Assembly: GCA_964469905.1 (NCBI GenBank)
Contig: CAYXZW010000029.1
Coordinates: 1 to 38,263, forward strand
Source of the DNA: MVRV01 sp964469905
GTDB taxonomy: Bacteria > Desulfobacterota > Syntrophia > Syntrophales > Smithellaceae
DNA: 38,263 bases
Direction: 5' to 3'
Shown one piece after another: positions 22,073 through 29,919 of this stretch; positions within the stretch are counted from its first letter, which is position 1; each line of letters opens with the position of its first letter. The notes under the pieces are model-generated. The model did no database searches. It had not been told where the DNA came from and saw only the letters and a list, made by a program, of their open reading frames with translations. The position numbers were made by a program, and so were the translations under genes.

Positions 22073-22522
22073 TTAACTATCTTTTGTTTTAGTATCCGCC
22101 GCAGGCTTTTCAATCTTACTCATAGCTATGGCATTCATCGGACAATTTGCTGCGCATAGACCGCAGCTAACGCATTTGGCGAAATTGATTTCGGCATAGG
22201 CATTTATATCTCCTTTGTAGCTTGGTTCTGATATTTTAATTACGTTCGCCCGGCAAAACTCGCTGCACATAAAACAAGCCGAACAATCTGTTTTATTAAC
22301 GAGCGGTTTGAGGCGGTCAGCAATTTTAACTCGCGGCACTACTTTGTCGTTTTGATCCAGTACGGCGTCTTTCGTGCATGTCATTCCGCAAACCGAGCAA
22401 TCAATGCACTTTACGGTATCAATATAATGAATAGCTTTTAGTTCGCCGGTTATAGCGAAAACCGGACACGCCTTTTTGCATGCAGCACATCCGCTGCAAG
22501 CTTCTGTTATTTTATGTGCCAT
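22073..22522 (-). CDS. Polyferredoxin with four 4Fe-4S clusters
   Basis: A 149-residue cytoplasmic ferredoxin-like protein with 16 cysteines in four CxxCxxCxxxC blocks: Cys9/12/15/19, 39/42/45/49, 80/83/86/90 and 117/120/123/127. These should hold four [4Fe-4S] clusters arranged as two ferredoxin units. It is an electron carrier or electron-wire subunit with no other domain. The tail (KPAADTKTKDS) is hydrophilic. An AAAAGGG site precedes ATG 22522. It is convergent with the sirtuin fusion (10-nt gap) and divergent from the ThiF pair. The nearest redox enzyme on the same strand is the AOR at 24558-26477, a plausible partner. Confidence 0.9.
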   Translation of the reverse strand: MAHKITEACSGCAACKKACPVFAITGELKAIHYIDTVKCIDCSVCGMTCTKDAVLDQNDKVVPRVKIADRLKPLVNKTDCSACFMCSEFCRANVIKISEPSYKGDINAYAEINFAKCVSCGLCAANCPMNAIAMSKIEKPAADTKTKDS

Positions 22523-22622
22523 ATTTATCTACCCTTTTCCTGATTGATTATTTATACAAATTATACTAGGTATTTCGTCTTGTTGAACTATAGGAAGTCC
22601 GGTCTTGTATGTCAAGGAAATC

Positions 22623-23597
22623 ATGTCCTCAAAAGAAAAACACATTAAAAAAATGATCATGCCGTCCTACTGTGATCTGTTTGCTAGAAATTACGGGATT
22701 TTCACCGAGGCAGAGCAGGATAGGCTTCGCCAGGCTAAAATCCTCATCGTGGGATGCGGTGGCATTGGTGGCACTGTCGCGATCATTCTCGCCCGTTCGG
22801 GAGTGGGCCGTTTTGTGTTAGTGGATTTCGACCAGTACGAACCGACGAACATGAACCGGCAGATTGCCTGCTTTGCCGATACCATTGGCCGCAACAAGGC
22901 CGAGGTCATTGGAGAACAGATTCTTAAGATTAATCCCGAGGCCGAAGTCGAGATTCATAACCGGTTCTTGAACCACACCGAAATTGCCTCCCTGATTCCC
23001 GGGGCGGACATAGTGTTTCCCGCCGCCGATGATTTCGCCTTCAGTATCCTTATCTTCAGGGATGCAAAGCGGCTCGGCAGGACAGCCCTGCTGGCCGTAC
23101 CATCCGGGACCTGGGCCAACGTCTGCCTGGTATCCCCGCAGGGCCCCGCAGTCGAGGATATAGAAGGAGTACCGAAACTGGAAACCTATGAGGAAATAAA
23201 GAGGATGTTCCAGACCCGGAAATATAAGCTTGGTACTTACGATTACCCGCTGCGGGCGGATTGGCGGATCGGTTACTATCGGGGGTTCATCGAGGATGAC
23301 CTGCCTCCTACCCAGCTTTGCCCCTCCGTCTGGCTTTGCTCATCCTTGGCCGCTCTGGAGGTTGTCAAACATTTAACCGGCCGGTGGAAACCCGTCGTTG
23401 CCCCGCGATACTGGATGATGACGAAAAACCGTATCGTAATCCAACGGATCAATGGTCTGTCCGTGCAGACTTTACTTGTTTGGCAGAGAAAACTTCTTTG
23501 GCACGTCTTTCAGACACGGTTAGGCCCCGGCTTGGAATTTTTGCAGAATCAGTGGTGGCGATTATTCTGCCGCTGGATGAAATATCGTCAGAAATAA
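22623..23597 (+). CDS. ThiF/MoeB/HesA-family E1-like adenylyltransferase
   Basis: A 324-residue E1-like protein. The nucleotide-binding motif GCGGIG is at residues 44-49, followed by VDFDQYEPTNMNRQ (Asp68, Asp70, Arg79) and IGRNK with Lys92, the complete set for adenylating a C-terminal glycine. No CxxC zinc pairs of MoeB/ThiF proper are visible, and the C-terminus is Trp/Arg-rich (WQRKLLWHVFQTR, RLFCRWMKYRQK). Its partner may be a MoaD/ThiS-like protein or a peptide; none is encoded in this window. ATG 22623 has AAGGAA ~5 nt upstream and is preferred to the in-frame TTG at 22605. A degenerate paralogue starts 14 nt after its stop. Confidence 0.85.
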   Translation: MSSKEKHIKKMIMPSYCDLFARNYGIFTEAEQDRLRQAKILIVGCGGIGGTVAIILARSGVGRFVLVDFDQYEPTNMNRQIACFADTIGRNKAEVIGEQILKINPEAEVEIHNRFLNHTEIASLIPGADIVFPAADDFAFSILIFRDAKRLGRTALLAVPSGTWANVCLVSPQGPAVEDIEGVPKLETYEEIKRMFQTRKYKLGTYDYPLRADWRIGYYRGFIEDDLPPTQLCPSVWLCSSLAALEVVKHLTGRWKPVVAPRYWMMTKNRIVIQRINGLSVQTLLVWQRKLLWHVFQTRLGPGLEFLQNQWWRLFCRWMKYRQK

Positions 23598-23611
23598 ACC
23601 GTCGGAGACAT

Positions 23612-24553
23612 ATGGCGCCGGAAACGACCCTCGATTATACAGCAATTTTCCAAAGAAACTTCGGCATCTTCACCGCAGACGAACAGGAACGGATCAGAAA
23701 GACCCGAATCCTCATTGTCGGCGACAGCGGGGTGGGCGAGACGCTGGCCACTCTGCTGGCCCGTTCGGGTTGTGAACGGTTTGTCCTGGTCGGTCAGGAT
23801 AACTATGAACCGGCCGATATGAACCGTCAGCCGTGCTGCTTTGCCGATACAATCGGTCGGAGCAAAGTGTTGGTTATCTCTGAATGTTTGAAGTCCATCA
23901 ACCCGGAGATCGAAGTTGATATCCACGAAGCGCTTCCGGGACCTGCGGCCATCGACAGGCTGGTTAAACAGGCGGACATTGTTATCCCGGCCGTTGATGA
24001 TCTGGCTTACAGCGTCCTGTTGTTCCGCTCGGCAAAAAAAAGCGGGAAGACCGCCGTACTCTGCATGCCCTCCGGGGCTATGGGCTGGGTTAGCATTTTT
24101 ACGCCCGGAACACCCACTTTGGAAGACTGCTTCGGTATCCCCAACCTTGATTACGAAGGTCTCGCCGAGGTCGTGCGCACACCGGAGTTTAAATGCGCCC
24201 AGTATAATTACATAACCGCCGGCAGTTGGCGGGTGGAGTGGTATCGGGATTACTTTCGGGGCAGGCGTCCTCTGGCCCAGATCTGCGCAGTGGAGTGGTT
24301 AGCGGCAGGATTAGCCGGCATGGAGACGCTCAAAGTCGCCTCGGGGAAATGGCCGCCCACCAAGGCGCCTTGCTGCTGGTCCATCAAAAGGGGAAATGTA
24401 TCCCTTTCACATTTCAGCCGCTTCGTGAAGTATCACCGGAAACTGGGCTGGTTGATCTTCGGCCAACCCTGGGGAAGACCGCTGCACCGCTGGACGCATC
24501 TGTTCTGGCACAGGTTTTTCCGTTATTTGCAGAACCGCCAACACCGCTCCTGA
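23612..24553 (+). CDS. ThiF-like paralogue with altered nucleotide-binding motif
   Basis: A 313-residue homologue of the preceding gene (shared LLARSG..RFVLV, NYEPADMNRQ, CFADTIGRSK). The glycine motif reads GDSGVG (38-43) and the first Asp of the DxD pair is Gly61, while Arg72 and Lys85 are kept. Adenylation may therefore be impaired, and it may be the partner subunit of the intact paralogue, as in eukaryotic E1 heterodimers. The C-terminal Trp/Arg/His-rich tail matches that of its neighbour. The start is ATG 23612, with GGAG at 23604-23607; the frame continues upstream into the first gene but without support. Its stop is 4 nt from the AOR stop codon on the other strand. Confidence 0.8.
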   Translation: MAPETTLDYTAIFQRNFGIFTADEQERIRKTRILIVGDSGVGETLATLLARSGCERFVLVGQDNYEPADMNRQPCCFADTIGRSKVLVISECLKSINPEIEVDIHEALPGPAAIDRLVKQADIVIPAVDDLAYSVLLFRSAKKSGKTAVLCMPSGAMGWVSIFTPGTPTLEDCFGIPNLDYEGLAEVVRTPEFKCAQYNYITAGSWRVEWYRDYFRGRRPLAQICAVEWLAAGLAGMETLKVASGKWPPTKAPCCWSIKRGNVSLSHFSRFVKYHRKLGWLIFGQPWGRPLHRWTHLFWHRFFRYLQNRQHRS

Positions 24554-24557
24554 TGAT

Positions 24558-26477
24558 TTACGGAATCCGGATGTCTTCCAGATCCAGGCTTTTCAATGTT
24601 TTGGCGGTCGGCACGCCGTGTTGGTCCCAGCCCCGAAGGCTATAGTATTTAGGCATCATCTTACCCAGCGGGACTTTTGTTTTCTTGTTTCCCGGAATCT
24701 GCTCCTCATCGGTGAATCGCGCCGGGAGGGTATCGTCCTTGGCGCAGAATCCTTCCCGCAGATTATAAAGCCGCTCTAAGGTATAGCCCCGCGCGCCCAT
24801 CCGCAAGAATTTTCCGAAGTCCATCTCCATTCCGGTCGCCTGCTGGATGGCCTTGGTATGGGGCAGCATGGGCAGGTGGAACTTCATCAGTGCCGGAGGC
24901 AAGCCCAGCATTAAGTCTACAGAGAGCCAAGAGTAAGTCAATACTTGCGTGGTGATCCAACTGGCAATTTTTGATTCGGGTATTTTAAAAAGGATTGCCG
25001 GCAGGAAAGTCCACGAGGTGAACAGACAGTTACCGCCAGCGCTGATCGCGGAAAGCAGGTTTTGATCAAGAACGGTGTAGCCTGGCTTCGAGCGATAATG
25101 GTATGGATCAAGAATAGCCGGTCCCGTGGCTTCGAAATAAATCATATAGCCGCCGTCAAGATGGCAGGCCCCACGGTTCGCCGTCGCATATCCCAAGCCG
25201 TGGCCTACAGCTCCCCGCGGCTCGTAGGCCGCCAGTTCCATCCCCTTGACATGGGGAGCAAAGGCTTGCCCACCGTATTTTTCAGACAGATAACGGACAC
25301 CCTCTGCCAGGTCATTACCGACTCCCTCCCGGAAGGCAATGGAACGCAAAATCTGGGAGATATTGTCTTTTTTCCCGAACTCAACGCCGCTGTTCCACAA
25401 TCCCTTTTCATGCAGTTCTGCGGCAAAGCCCATGACTGTACCGGCTGAAATCGTGTCGATTCCCAGTATGTCCAGCTCGTAATTCCACTGGATGATGGCG
25501 TCCATGTCGTTAATGAGCATGTTGGACCCCAACAGGCACAGAATCTCGTATTCCGGTCCCTTGACCTCGCGGCCGTTGATGTTGACCACCCGGGCACAAC
25601 GGATCGGACAGGAAACACATCCGGAGTTCTTCACAAGTCGCGTTTCAGCCAGTGTTTGTCCCGTGATCATCTGGGAGTCCTTATAAGTACCGGAGGAAAA
25701 GTTCTTTGTTGGCAGGGCATGATGATCAGACAGAGTATTTAAGAATCCTGATGTCCCGTATTTAGGGGCCATATCACCGGTTGCCGGATGTGCCTTCAGC
25801 ATTTTAACCCATTTGCGGACTGTTTTCTTGAAGCCTTCCGGGTCGTGGAGTTCGATTTTCTTACTGCCTTTGGCCGTGATGCCCTTTATGTTCTTGGAAC
25901 CCATCACTGCACCCATGCCAGAGCGGCCATGAACGCGTTCCTGGGAAACAATGACTGAGTATTTGACAAGGTTTTCTCCTGCGGGGCCGATAACGAGCTT
26001 TCCCGCTTTCTGATCGCCCATTGCCTGTTGTGCTTCTTCCGTGTTCATCCCCCAGAGGTTGGCTGCATCCAGAATCTGTACCGTGTTGTCCTTAATATCA
26101 ATATAGACGGGGCGATCGGCTTTGCCGCGGATAAGAACGCCGTCCCATCCTGCCCATTTCAAGTGCATGCCAAAATTACCGCCGCTGTTGGAATGGCCGA
26201 TGGCCCCTGTTTGCGGGCTTTTTGCCGAAATATCGAAACGGCTTGTTGAAGGTGCTCCCGTTCCGGTGAGCGGTGAAGTCATGATCACCAGGATATTGTC
26301 CTGCGATAAAGGATCGATTCCGGTCTTCAGTTCATCCAGAAGAATCTTGGTCGTCAGAAATCGTCCTCCGACAAACCGTTCCCGGTCGCGATCAGAAACC
26401 TCGTACGTTCCGATGCTCCCCAATGTCAGATTGATATCCAGGATCTTTCCTGTATATCCTTTGTATTTGCTTGCCAT
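24558..26477 (-). CDS. Tungsten-type aldehyde:ferredoxin oxidoreductase (AOR family)
   Basis: A 639-residue AOR-family enzyme that interconverts aldehydes and carboxylates using ferredoxin. It should bind a tungsto-bis-pterin and one [4Fe-4S] cluster. Cluster ligands are Cys287, Cys290, Cys294 (CVSCPIRC) and Cys484 (GGNCLF). Other family blocks are the N-terminal YTGKILDINLT, RFDISAKSP, GMGAVMGSKNIKGI, KGPEYEILCLLGSN, DILGIDTIS and GYATANRGACHL. Length is slightly above the usual ~605-620. Substrate is not predictable from the sequence alone; in syntrophs such enzymes handle acid/aldehyde steps. GGAGG lies 8 nt before ATG 26477. It is apparently monocistronic, convergent with the ThiF pair. 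Confidence 0.93.
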   Translation of the reverse strand: MASKYKGYTGKILDINLTLGSIGTYEVSDRDRERFVGGRFLTTKILLDELKTGIDPLSQDNILVIMTSPLTGTGAPSTSRFDISAKSPQTGAIGHSNSGGNFGMHLKWAGWDGVLIRGKADRPVYIDIKDNTVQILDAANLWGMNTEEAQQAMGDQKAGKLVIGPAGENLVKYSVIVSQERVHGRSGMGAVMGSKNIKGITAKGSKKIELHDPEGFKKTVRKWVKMLKAHPATGDMAPKYGTSGFLNTLSDHHALPTKNFSSGTYKDSQMITGQTLAETRLVKNSGCVSCPIRCARVVNINGREVKGPEYEILCLLGSNMLINDMDAIIQWNYELDILGIDTISAGTVMGFAAELHEKGLWNSGVEFGKKDNISQILRSIAFREGVGNDLAEGVRYLSEKYGGQAFAPHVKGMELAAYEPRGAVGHGLGYATANRGACHLDGGYMIYFEATGPAILDPYHYRSKPGYTVLDQNLLSAISAGGNCLFTSWTFLPAILFKIPESKIASWITTQVLTYSWLSVDLMLGLPPALMKFHLPMLPHTKAIQQATGMEMDFGKFLRMGARGYTLERLYNLREGFCAKDDTLPARFTDEEQIPGNKKTKVPLGKMMPKYYSLRGWDQHGVPTAKTLKSLDLEDIRIP

Positions 26478-26831
26478 ATTATGACCTCCAATTTGTTGCC
26501 TGGGGTTGTTGGAAATGATTGATATAACTCTTAAAGCATGAGCCTTATGCTTGTGTTGGCCTTTCAGTAAGTGCTGATTCTTATGTCAGAAATAAAGATT
26601 GCTTTCAAGGAAATTCTATATCTGTAATCGGATACGTGCGGACTACAGCGTTTAATATTGCACCGAAACATTTTTCGGCGTCCCCTCTTTACCGGTCAAT
26701 GAGTAATTCGGTCAAGGTGCTGCACTTAGCTTGCTGATCCGGGAAATGAGCTTTGAACTATTTATTTTTTCGTTTTGCTACAGGATTAATTATGTGCTAT
26801 ATGGCTGCCTCGCAATTTTAAGAAATATTTT
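26478..26831. other. Intergenic region between AOR and tRNA-Arg
   Basis: No gene is supported in this ~350-nt gap. It holds the upstream region of the AOR gene (minus strand), a small inverted repeat AAGCAT/ATGCTT at about 26534-26552, and the tRNA promoter at 26775-26803. Confidence 0.4.
26775..26803 (+). promoter_or_regulatory. Promoter of tRNA-Arg
   Basis: TTGCTA (26775-26780), a 17-nt spacer and TATATG (26798-26803) precede a GC-rich discriminator (GCTGCCTCGC). The mature tRNA begins at 26832, about 22 nt after the expected start. GC-rich discriminators are typical of stringently controlled stable-RNA promoters. Confidence 0.5.
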
Positions 26832-26908
26832 GCGCCCATGGCTCAGCTGGATAGAGCGCCAGACTACGAATCTGGATGTCGCAAGTTCGAATCTTGCTGG
26901 GCGCACCA
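26832..26908 (+). tRNA. tRNA-Arg (anticodon ACG)
   Basis: The acceptor GCGCCCA pairs with TGGGCGC, then discriminator A and an encoded CCA. The anticodon stem CCAGA/TCTGG encloses CTACGAA with ACG at 26866-26868 (A34 is normally converted to inosine by TadA, to read CGU/CGC/CGA). The D- and T-arms are canonical (GCAAGTTCGAATCTTGC). Confidence 0.96.
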
Positions 26909-26917
26909 TTAATATTA

Positions 26918-26950
26918 AGGAGTTAGCTTTTGACTGCTAGCTCCTTTTTT
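26918..26950 (+). terminator. Rho-independent terminator of tRNA-Arg
   Basis: AGGAGTTAGC (26918-26927) pairs with GCTAGCTCCT (26936-26945), with one G-T wobble and an 8-nt loop. It runs into T6 at 26945-26950, ten nucleotides after the tRNA end. The sequence from here to 27186 shows nothing I can call. Confidence 0.8.
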
Positions 26951-27186
26951 ATTTCCGGCGACCCTATTACTACCCAGGGGCATGATTTTGCTTGATCTCT
27001 GGTGACGTTTTACGATTTGAGCTTAGCCTTTTGTGCTTTACTTGCAGTTCGTGGATTCACATTGATATAATTTATCTTTGTATAGGTCTATGTTTGAAAT
27101 TAATAAATTCAATAATTGCCGCGCAAACTGCACTCACATAATCAATATTATTCAGAGATATGCCCAATGATTAACCCGGTCAAAAG

Positions 27187-27222
27187 AAACCCCCTTAAGG
27201 CTAGTGCTTTAAGGGGGTTTTT
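27187..27222 (-). terminator. Bidirectional terminator behind the AtpZ-like operon
   Basis: A 12-bp stem (AAACCCCCTTAA at 27187-27198 with TTAAGGGGGTTT at 27209-27220) encloses a 10-nt loop. On the minus strand it is followed by TTTCTTTT and lies 38 nt after the stop of the AtpZ-like gene. On the plus strand it is followed by TT and would end anything transcribed from the 27.0-27.2 kb gap, where I see no gene. Confidence 0.75.
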
Positions 27223-27260
27223 GTTCTATATAAAACAGATCATGTTTTTGTTTGCGGAGG

Positions 27261-27494
27261 TTAAACGTCGTTTCTTTTTTTCCAGGCTTCCTGATAGAGC
27301 CGCATTACGCTGAGGAAAATGGCCAGAAAGAATAAACCCAGCATGAAGTTCGGCGCAGTTCCCAGAATGCCATCGAGTAAGTGGCCGACATAGAGGAACA
27401 GGAAAGAAGCAATCACCATCACGAAACTCCAGGCCGACAACATCAAGATGGAACCATAGTTATTTGCGTTGTGTGTTTTTTGTGTTGCTAACAT
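27261..27494 (-). CDS. AtpZ/AtpI-like small membrane protein
   Basis: A 77-residue protein with two transmembrane helices (about 16-36 and 47-66) and a basic C-terminus (EAWKKRNDV). The pattern FVMVIASFLFLYVGHLLDGI, with a Gly and an Asp in the turn followed by a second hydrophobic segment, fits the AtpZ/AtpI family (F0F1-ATPase accessory subunit). The family is implicated in c-ring assembly or Mg/Ca uptake. The rest of an ATP-synthase operon is not in this window. GGAGG lies 8 nt before ATG 27494. It is the second gene of a two-gene unit with the small membrane protein upstream and is followed by a strong terminator. AtpZ is the best guess, not certain. Confidence 0.65.
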   Translation of the reverse strand: MLATQKTHNANNYGSILMLSAWSFVMVIASFLFLYVGHLLDGILGTAPNFMLGLFFLAIFLSVMRLYQEAWKKRNDV

Positions 27495-27541
27495 TGTCCA
27501 TTCCTCCTTTCCACTCAGCGTTCTATTAATGAGCCTGACTT

Positions 27542-27817
27542 TTAGCTGACGATGTTCTTTACAGCGTCGATTACCGGATTGGTGAACAGAGCCATCAGAA
27601 CTGTGTAAAGAGCAAAGGCACCGACTACTTCTGCCGTGTACAATTTCTCAAATTTTCTTTTTAAAGAAACCATGATCAACCCGCCGACGATTAAGCAGCC
27701 GAATTGGAAATACGGGAAAGCAGTTGTACCTGCTGCTGCATATTCGGCAAAGCCGAAGGTTGCTGTTAAGAGGACTACCGCCGCCGCTACCATCATTGTT
27801 CCTAATGTCTTTTTCAT
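27542..27817 (-). CDS. Small membrane protein, unknown function
   Basis: A 91-residue protein with a signal-like first helix (MKKTLGTMMVAAAVVLLTAT, possible cleavage at GFA-EY near residue 24). Two more hydrophobic segments follow (about 36-52 and 68-82), separated by a basic loop (LKRKFEKLY). If the signal is cleaved, the mature protein is ~67 residues with two helices. AGGAGG precedes ATG 27817 by ~9 nt. The next gene on the transcript (AtpZ-like) starts 47 nt downstream. I do not recognise the family. Pairing with an AtpZ-like protein suggests an accessory of an ion-translocating complex, but this is inference. Confidence 0.7.
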   Translation of the reverse strand: MKKTLGTMMVAAAVVLLTATFGFAEYAAAGTTAFPYFQFGCLIVGGLIMVSLKRKFEKLYTAEVVGAFALYTVLMALFTNPVIDAVKNIVS

Positions 27818-27862
27818 GATCTGTGACCTCCTGAGAGATTGTCTGTTTGGCTTTATTCTATT

Positions 27863-27877
27863 GGAAGTATCGTGCCA
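27863..27877 (-). promoter_or_regulatory. Weak sigma-54-like site upstream of the small membrane protein
   Basis: On the minus strand the sequence reads TGGCACG-N4-TTCC, one base from the -24/-12 consensus TGGCACG-N4-TTGC, about 46 nt before ATG 27817. The mismatch is in the -12 GC, normally essential, so function is doubtful. Confidence 0.2.
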
Positions 27878-28331
27878 AAAGTTCAGGCATTAAAATATAT
27901 CTTTATAACAATATGAAAATACTGGGAAATAATCTTAGAATGCCGGTTCGGGCAAAGATGATTTGGCCCCATTATCCGGGTTTCTTTCAATGAAATGTTC
28001 AACTCATTGAACGAAATGTGAAAACAGGAGGGAAAGATATCTTTTGCTTTTATGTTTCACTACAATTCGGGTTATCTTGTTTTGCAGCATATGATTTGTC
28101 CGTGTTTACTAATGTTTGTGGGATTCAATTTAATGTCCAGCTCTTGCCTGCTCCGACCGAGCCGGGCCTGATGTCAATCAACTGCTTATTATCATTAATA
28201 AATAAAACATAGCAGCATTTGGCTGCATTTGTGGTATAATTATGAAAGATTAAGCAATATGGAATCTTTTTTAGCAGGCCACTGATCTTTCCTCTGATGG
28301 CAAACCAAAAACCCGGATAAAGGAAAAGACA
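27878..28331. other. Intergenic region between divergent small-protein and TrhA genes
   Basis: No gene is supported. Reading right, TGGTATAAT at 28232-28240 is an extended -10 (TGnTATAAT) with no clear -35. It could drive the TrhA gene with a leader of ~85 nt. Confidence 0.35.
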
Positions 28332-28982
28332 ATGTCAATAAGAACACAAGAATCTTTTAATTTTTATTCCCATCTGGTCGGCGCCATTGCGGCGGTGGTC
28401 GGTACGGTGTTTTTAGCGATGGTCGCCAGCTATTCGACATCAGCGTTGATTACTGCCCTGATCTATGGGGTCTCGATGGTTTTTCTCTTTTTAGCGAGCT
28501 CCCTTTACCACGCTTTCAAGAAAGAGGAAAATGAGAAGTCTTTCTGGCGGAGAATGGATCGTCTTGCAATCTTTTGCATGATCGCCGGCACCTTCACCCC
28601 TATCTGTTATATGTATTTGGAAGGTCCCTGGCGCTGGTCGATGATGGCTATTCAATGGGGACTTGTGGTATTCGGACTTATCTCTCAACTTTTTTTCCCG
28701 CGGGCGCCGAGGATTCTTTATGCCGTTATTTATTTAGTCATGGGTTGGATAGCGCTCATTCCGATAAAGCAAATACTTGCTTACATGAACCTCGCACAAG
28801 GGATTTTGCTGTTTACCGGGGGAATGTTTTTCACTCTGGGCGGTTTAATTTATGCAACAAAAAGACCGAGGCTTTTCCCCGGCATCTTCAGTTTTCATGA
28901 ACTTTTCCACATCATGGTTATGATCGGCGGCGCGCTGCACTATGCGATGATTTACAGCGCCTATTTTCAAAATGTCGCCTGA
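28332..28982 (+). CDS. trhA: PAQR/hemolysin III family membrane protein
   Basis: A 216-residue integral membrane protein of the hemolysin-III/YqfA (PAQR, UPF0073) family with seven predicted helices. The conserved metal-site elements are visible: SSLYHAF near residue 55, FTPICY near 93, and FHELFHIMVMIGGALHY near the C-terminus. Bacterial members are associated with membrane-energetics or fluidity homeostasis (TrhA). Despite the name, haemolysis is not a general property. AAAGGAAAAG precedes ATG 28332. The alpha/beta hydrolase gene follows after ~60 nt on the same strand. The family call is secure, the exact role in this organism is not. Confidence 0.9.
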   Translation: MSIRTQESFNFYSHLVGAIAAVVGTVFLAMVASYSTSALITALIYGVSMVFLFLASSLYHAFKKEENEKSFWRRMDRLAIFCMIAGTFTPICYMYLEGPWRWSMMAIQWGLVVFGLISQLFFPRAPRILYAVIYLVMGWIALIPIKQILAYMNLAQGILLFTGGMFFTLGGLIYATKRPRLFPGIFSFHELFHIMVMIGGALHYAMIYSAYFQNVA

Positions 28983-29041
28983 TGGTATTAATATTTTCCA
29001 TAAAACGGTAGTCCCGTCATCAGCACCTGGTCGTAATAACG

Positions 29042-29908
29042 ATGTTAGTATCAGACAAATGTAAGCGACTTATGCGTCGTGAATCTCTTCTTTTTGCCAG
29101 AGATTATAAAAAATACTTCCTGGCCGGAGAAACAAAAGATCGTCATATTGGAGAGCCGTACCTGTTGCATCATACAGCAACGAAGCGGGGAGTGCTCCTG
29201 ATCCATGGTCTGCTGGCCGCCCCGGAAGAGGTCCGGGAGTGGGCGGATTTTTTATATTCCCAGGGGTATACCGTCTATGCGCCCCGATTGGCCGGTCATG
29301 GAACTTCCGCGGTTGACCTGGCACAATACAGCTATAACGACTGGGTGGATTCCGTAAACCGGGGACACGCCATCCTGAAAAACTGCTGCCAGCAAATAGT
29401 TGTGGCCGGTTTCTCTACCGGCGGCGGTCTGGCACTGCATCAGGCCATCACCAAGCCGGAAGAGTTTACGGGAGTAATCTCTATCAGCGCACCTCTGAAG
29501 TTCAAAAGCATCTCTTCGAGTTTTGCCGAACATCTCGACTATTGGAATTATTTTTTTTGTGCTTTGGGCGTCAAGAGCATGCGCCGTGATTTTGTCGCCA
29601 ATCATCCGGACAACCTGCATATCAATTATTCCCGCTGTCCCGTCCGGAGCATTGTTCAGGTTAAGGCGTTGATGAAAAAAATATATAAGACACTACCCGC
29701 CCTGTGCATTCCTGCCCTGATCATTCAGGCAAACGATGATCCCAAAGTGTCGGGACGAAGCGGCAGGAAAATCTATAATCGTATTTCCTTTCCGGACAAA
29801 ACGTATCGGGATGTTCACTTTCATCTTCATGGTATTGTCAGAGGCGAGATATCCCGGAATGTATTTGCGGAAGTGGCGGATTTTCTAAACAGGTTGAAGT
29901 GGCGGTAA
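29042..29908 (+). CDS. Alpha/beta hydrolase (esterase/lysophospholipase-like)
   Basis: A 288-residue alpha/beta-hydrolase with an N-terminal ~50-residue basic extension (SDKCKRLMRRESLLFARDYKK). VLLIHGLLAAPEE supplies the oxyanion hole, and AGFSTGGGLALH has the nucleophile Ser in GFSTGG. A candidate acid lies in QANDDPKVS, and HLHGIV carries the base His. The overall order resembles carboxylesterase/monoglyceride-lipase members (Hydrolase_4 type). There is no signal peptide, so it is cytoplasmic or membrane-peripheral. ATG 29042 lacks a strong ribosome site. The preceding TrhA gene suggests a lipid-membrane context, though this is weak evidence. It is convergent with the flavodoxin-ferredoxin gene (11-nt gap). 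Confidence 0.8.
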   Translation: MLVSDKCKRLMRRESLLFARDYKKYFLAGETKDRHIGEPYLLHHTATKRGVLLIHGLLAAPEEVREWADFLYSQGYTVYAPRLAGHGTSAVDLAQYSYNDWVDSVNRGHAILKNCCQQIVVAGFSTGGGLALHQAITKPEEFTGVISISAPLKFKSISSSFAEHLDYWNYFFCALGVKSMRRDFVANHPDNLHINYSRCPVRSIVQVKALMKKIYKTLPALCIPALIIQANDDPKVSGRSGRKIYNRISFPDKTYRDVHFHLHGIVRGEISRNVFAEVADFLNRLKWR

Positions 29909-29919
29909 GTTGACATGCT

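Noticed and set aside
26731..26940. 69-codon plus-strand ORF
   Set aside because: It runs through the tRNA-Arg gene and its terminator stem; no ribosome site.
27863..27877. Sigma-54 promoter as a firm call
   Set aside because: The -12 GC is replaced by CC; kept only as a low-confidence site.
28018..28212. 64-codon ORF in the TrhA upstream region
   Set aside because: Lacks a ribosome site and any similarity; more likely non-coding.
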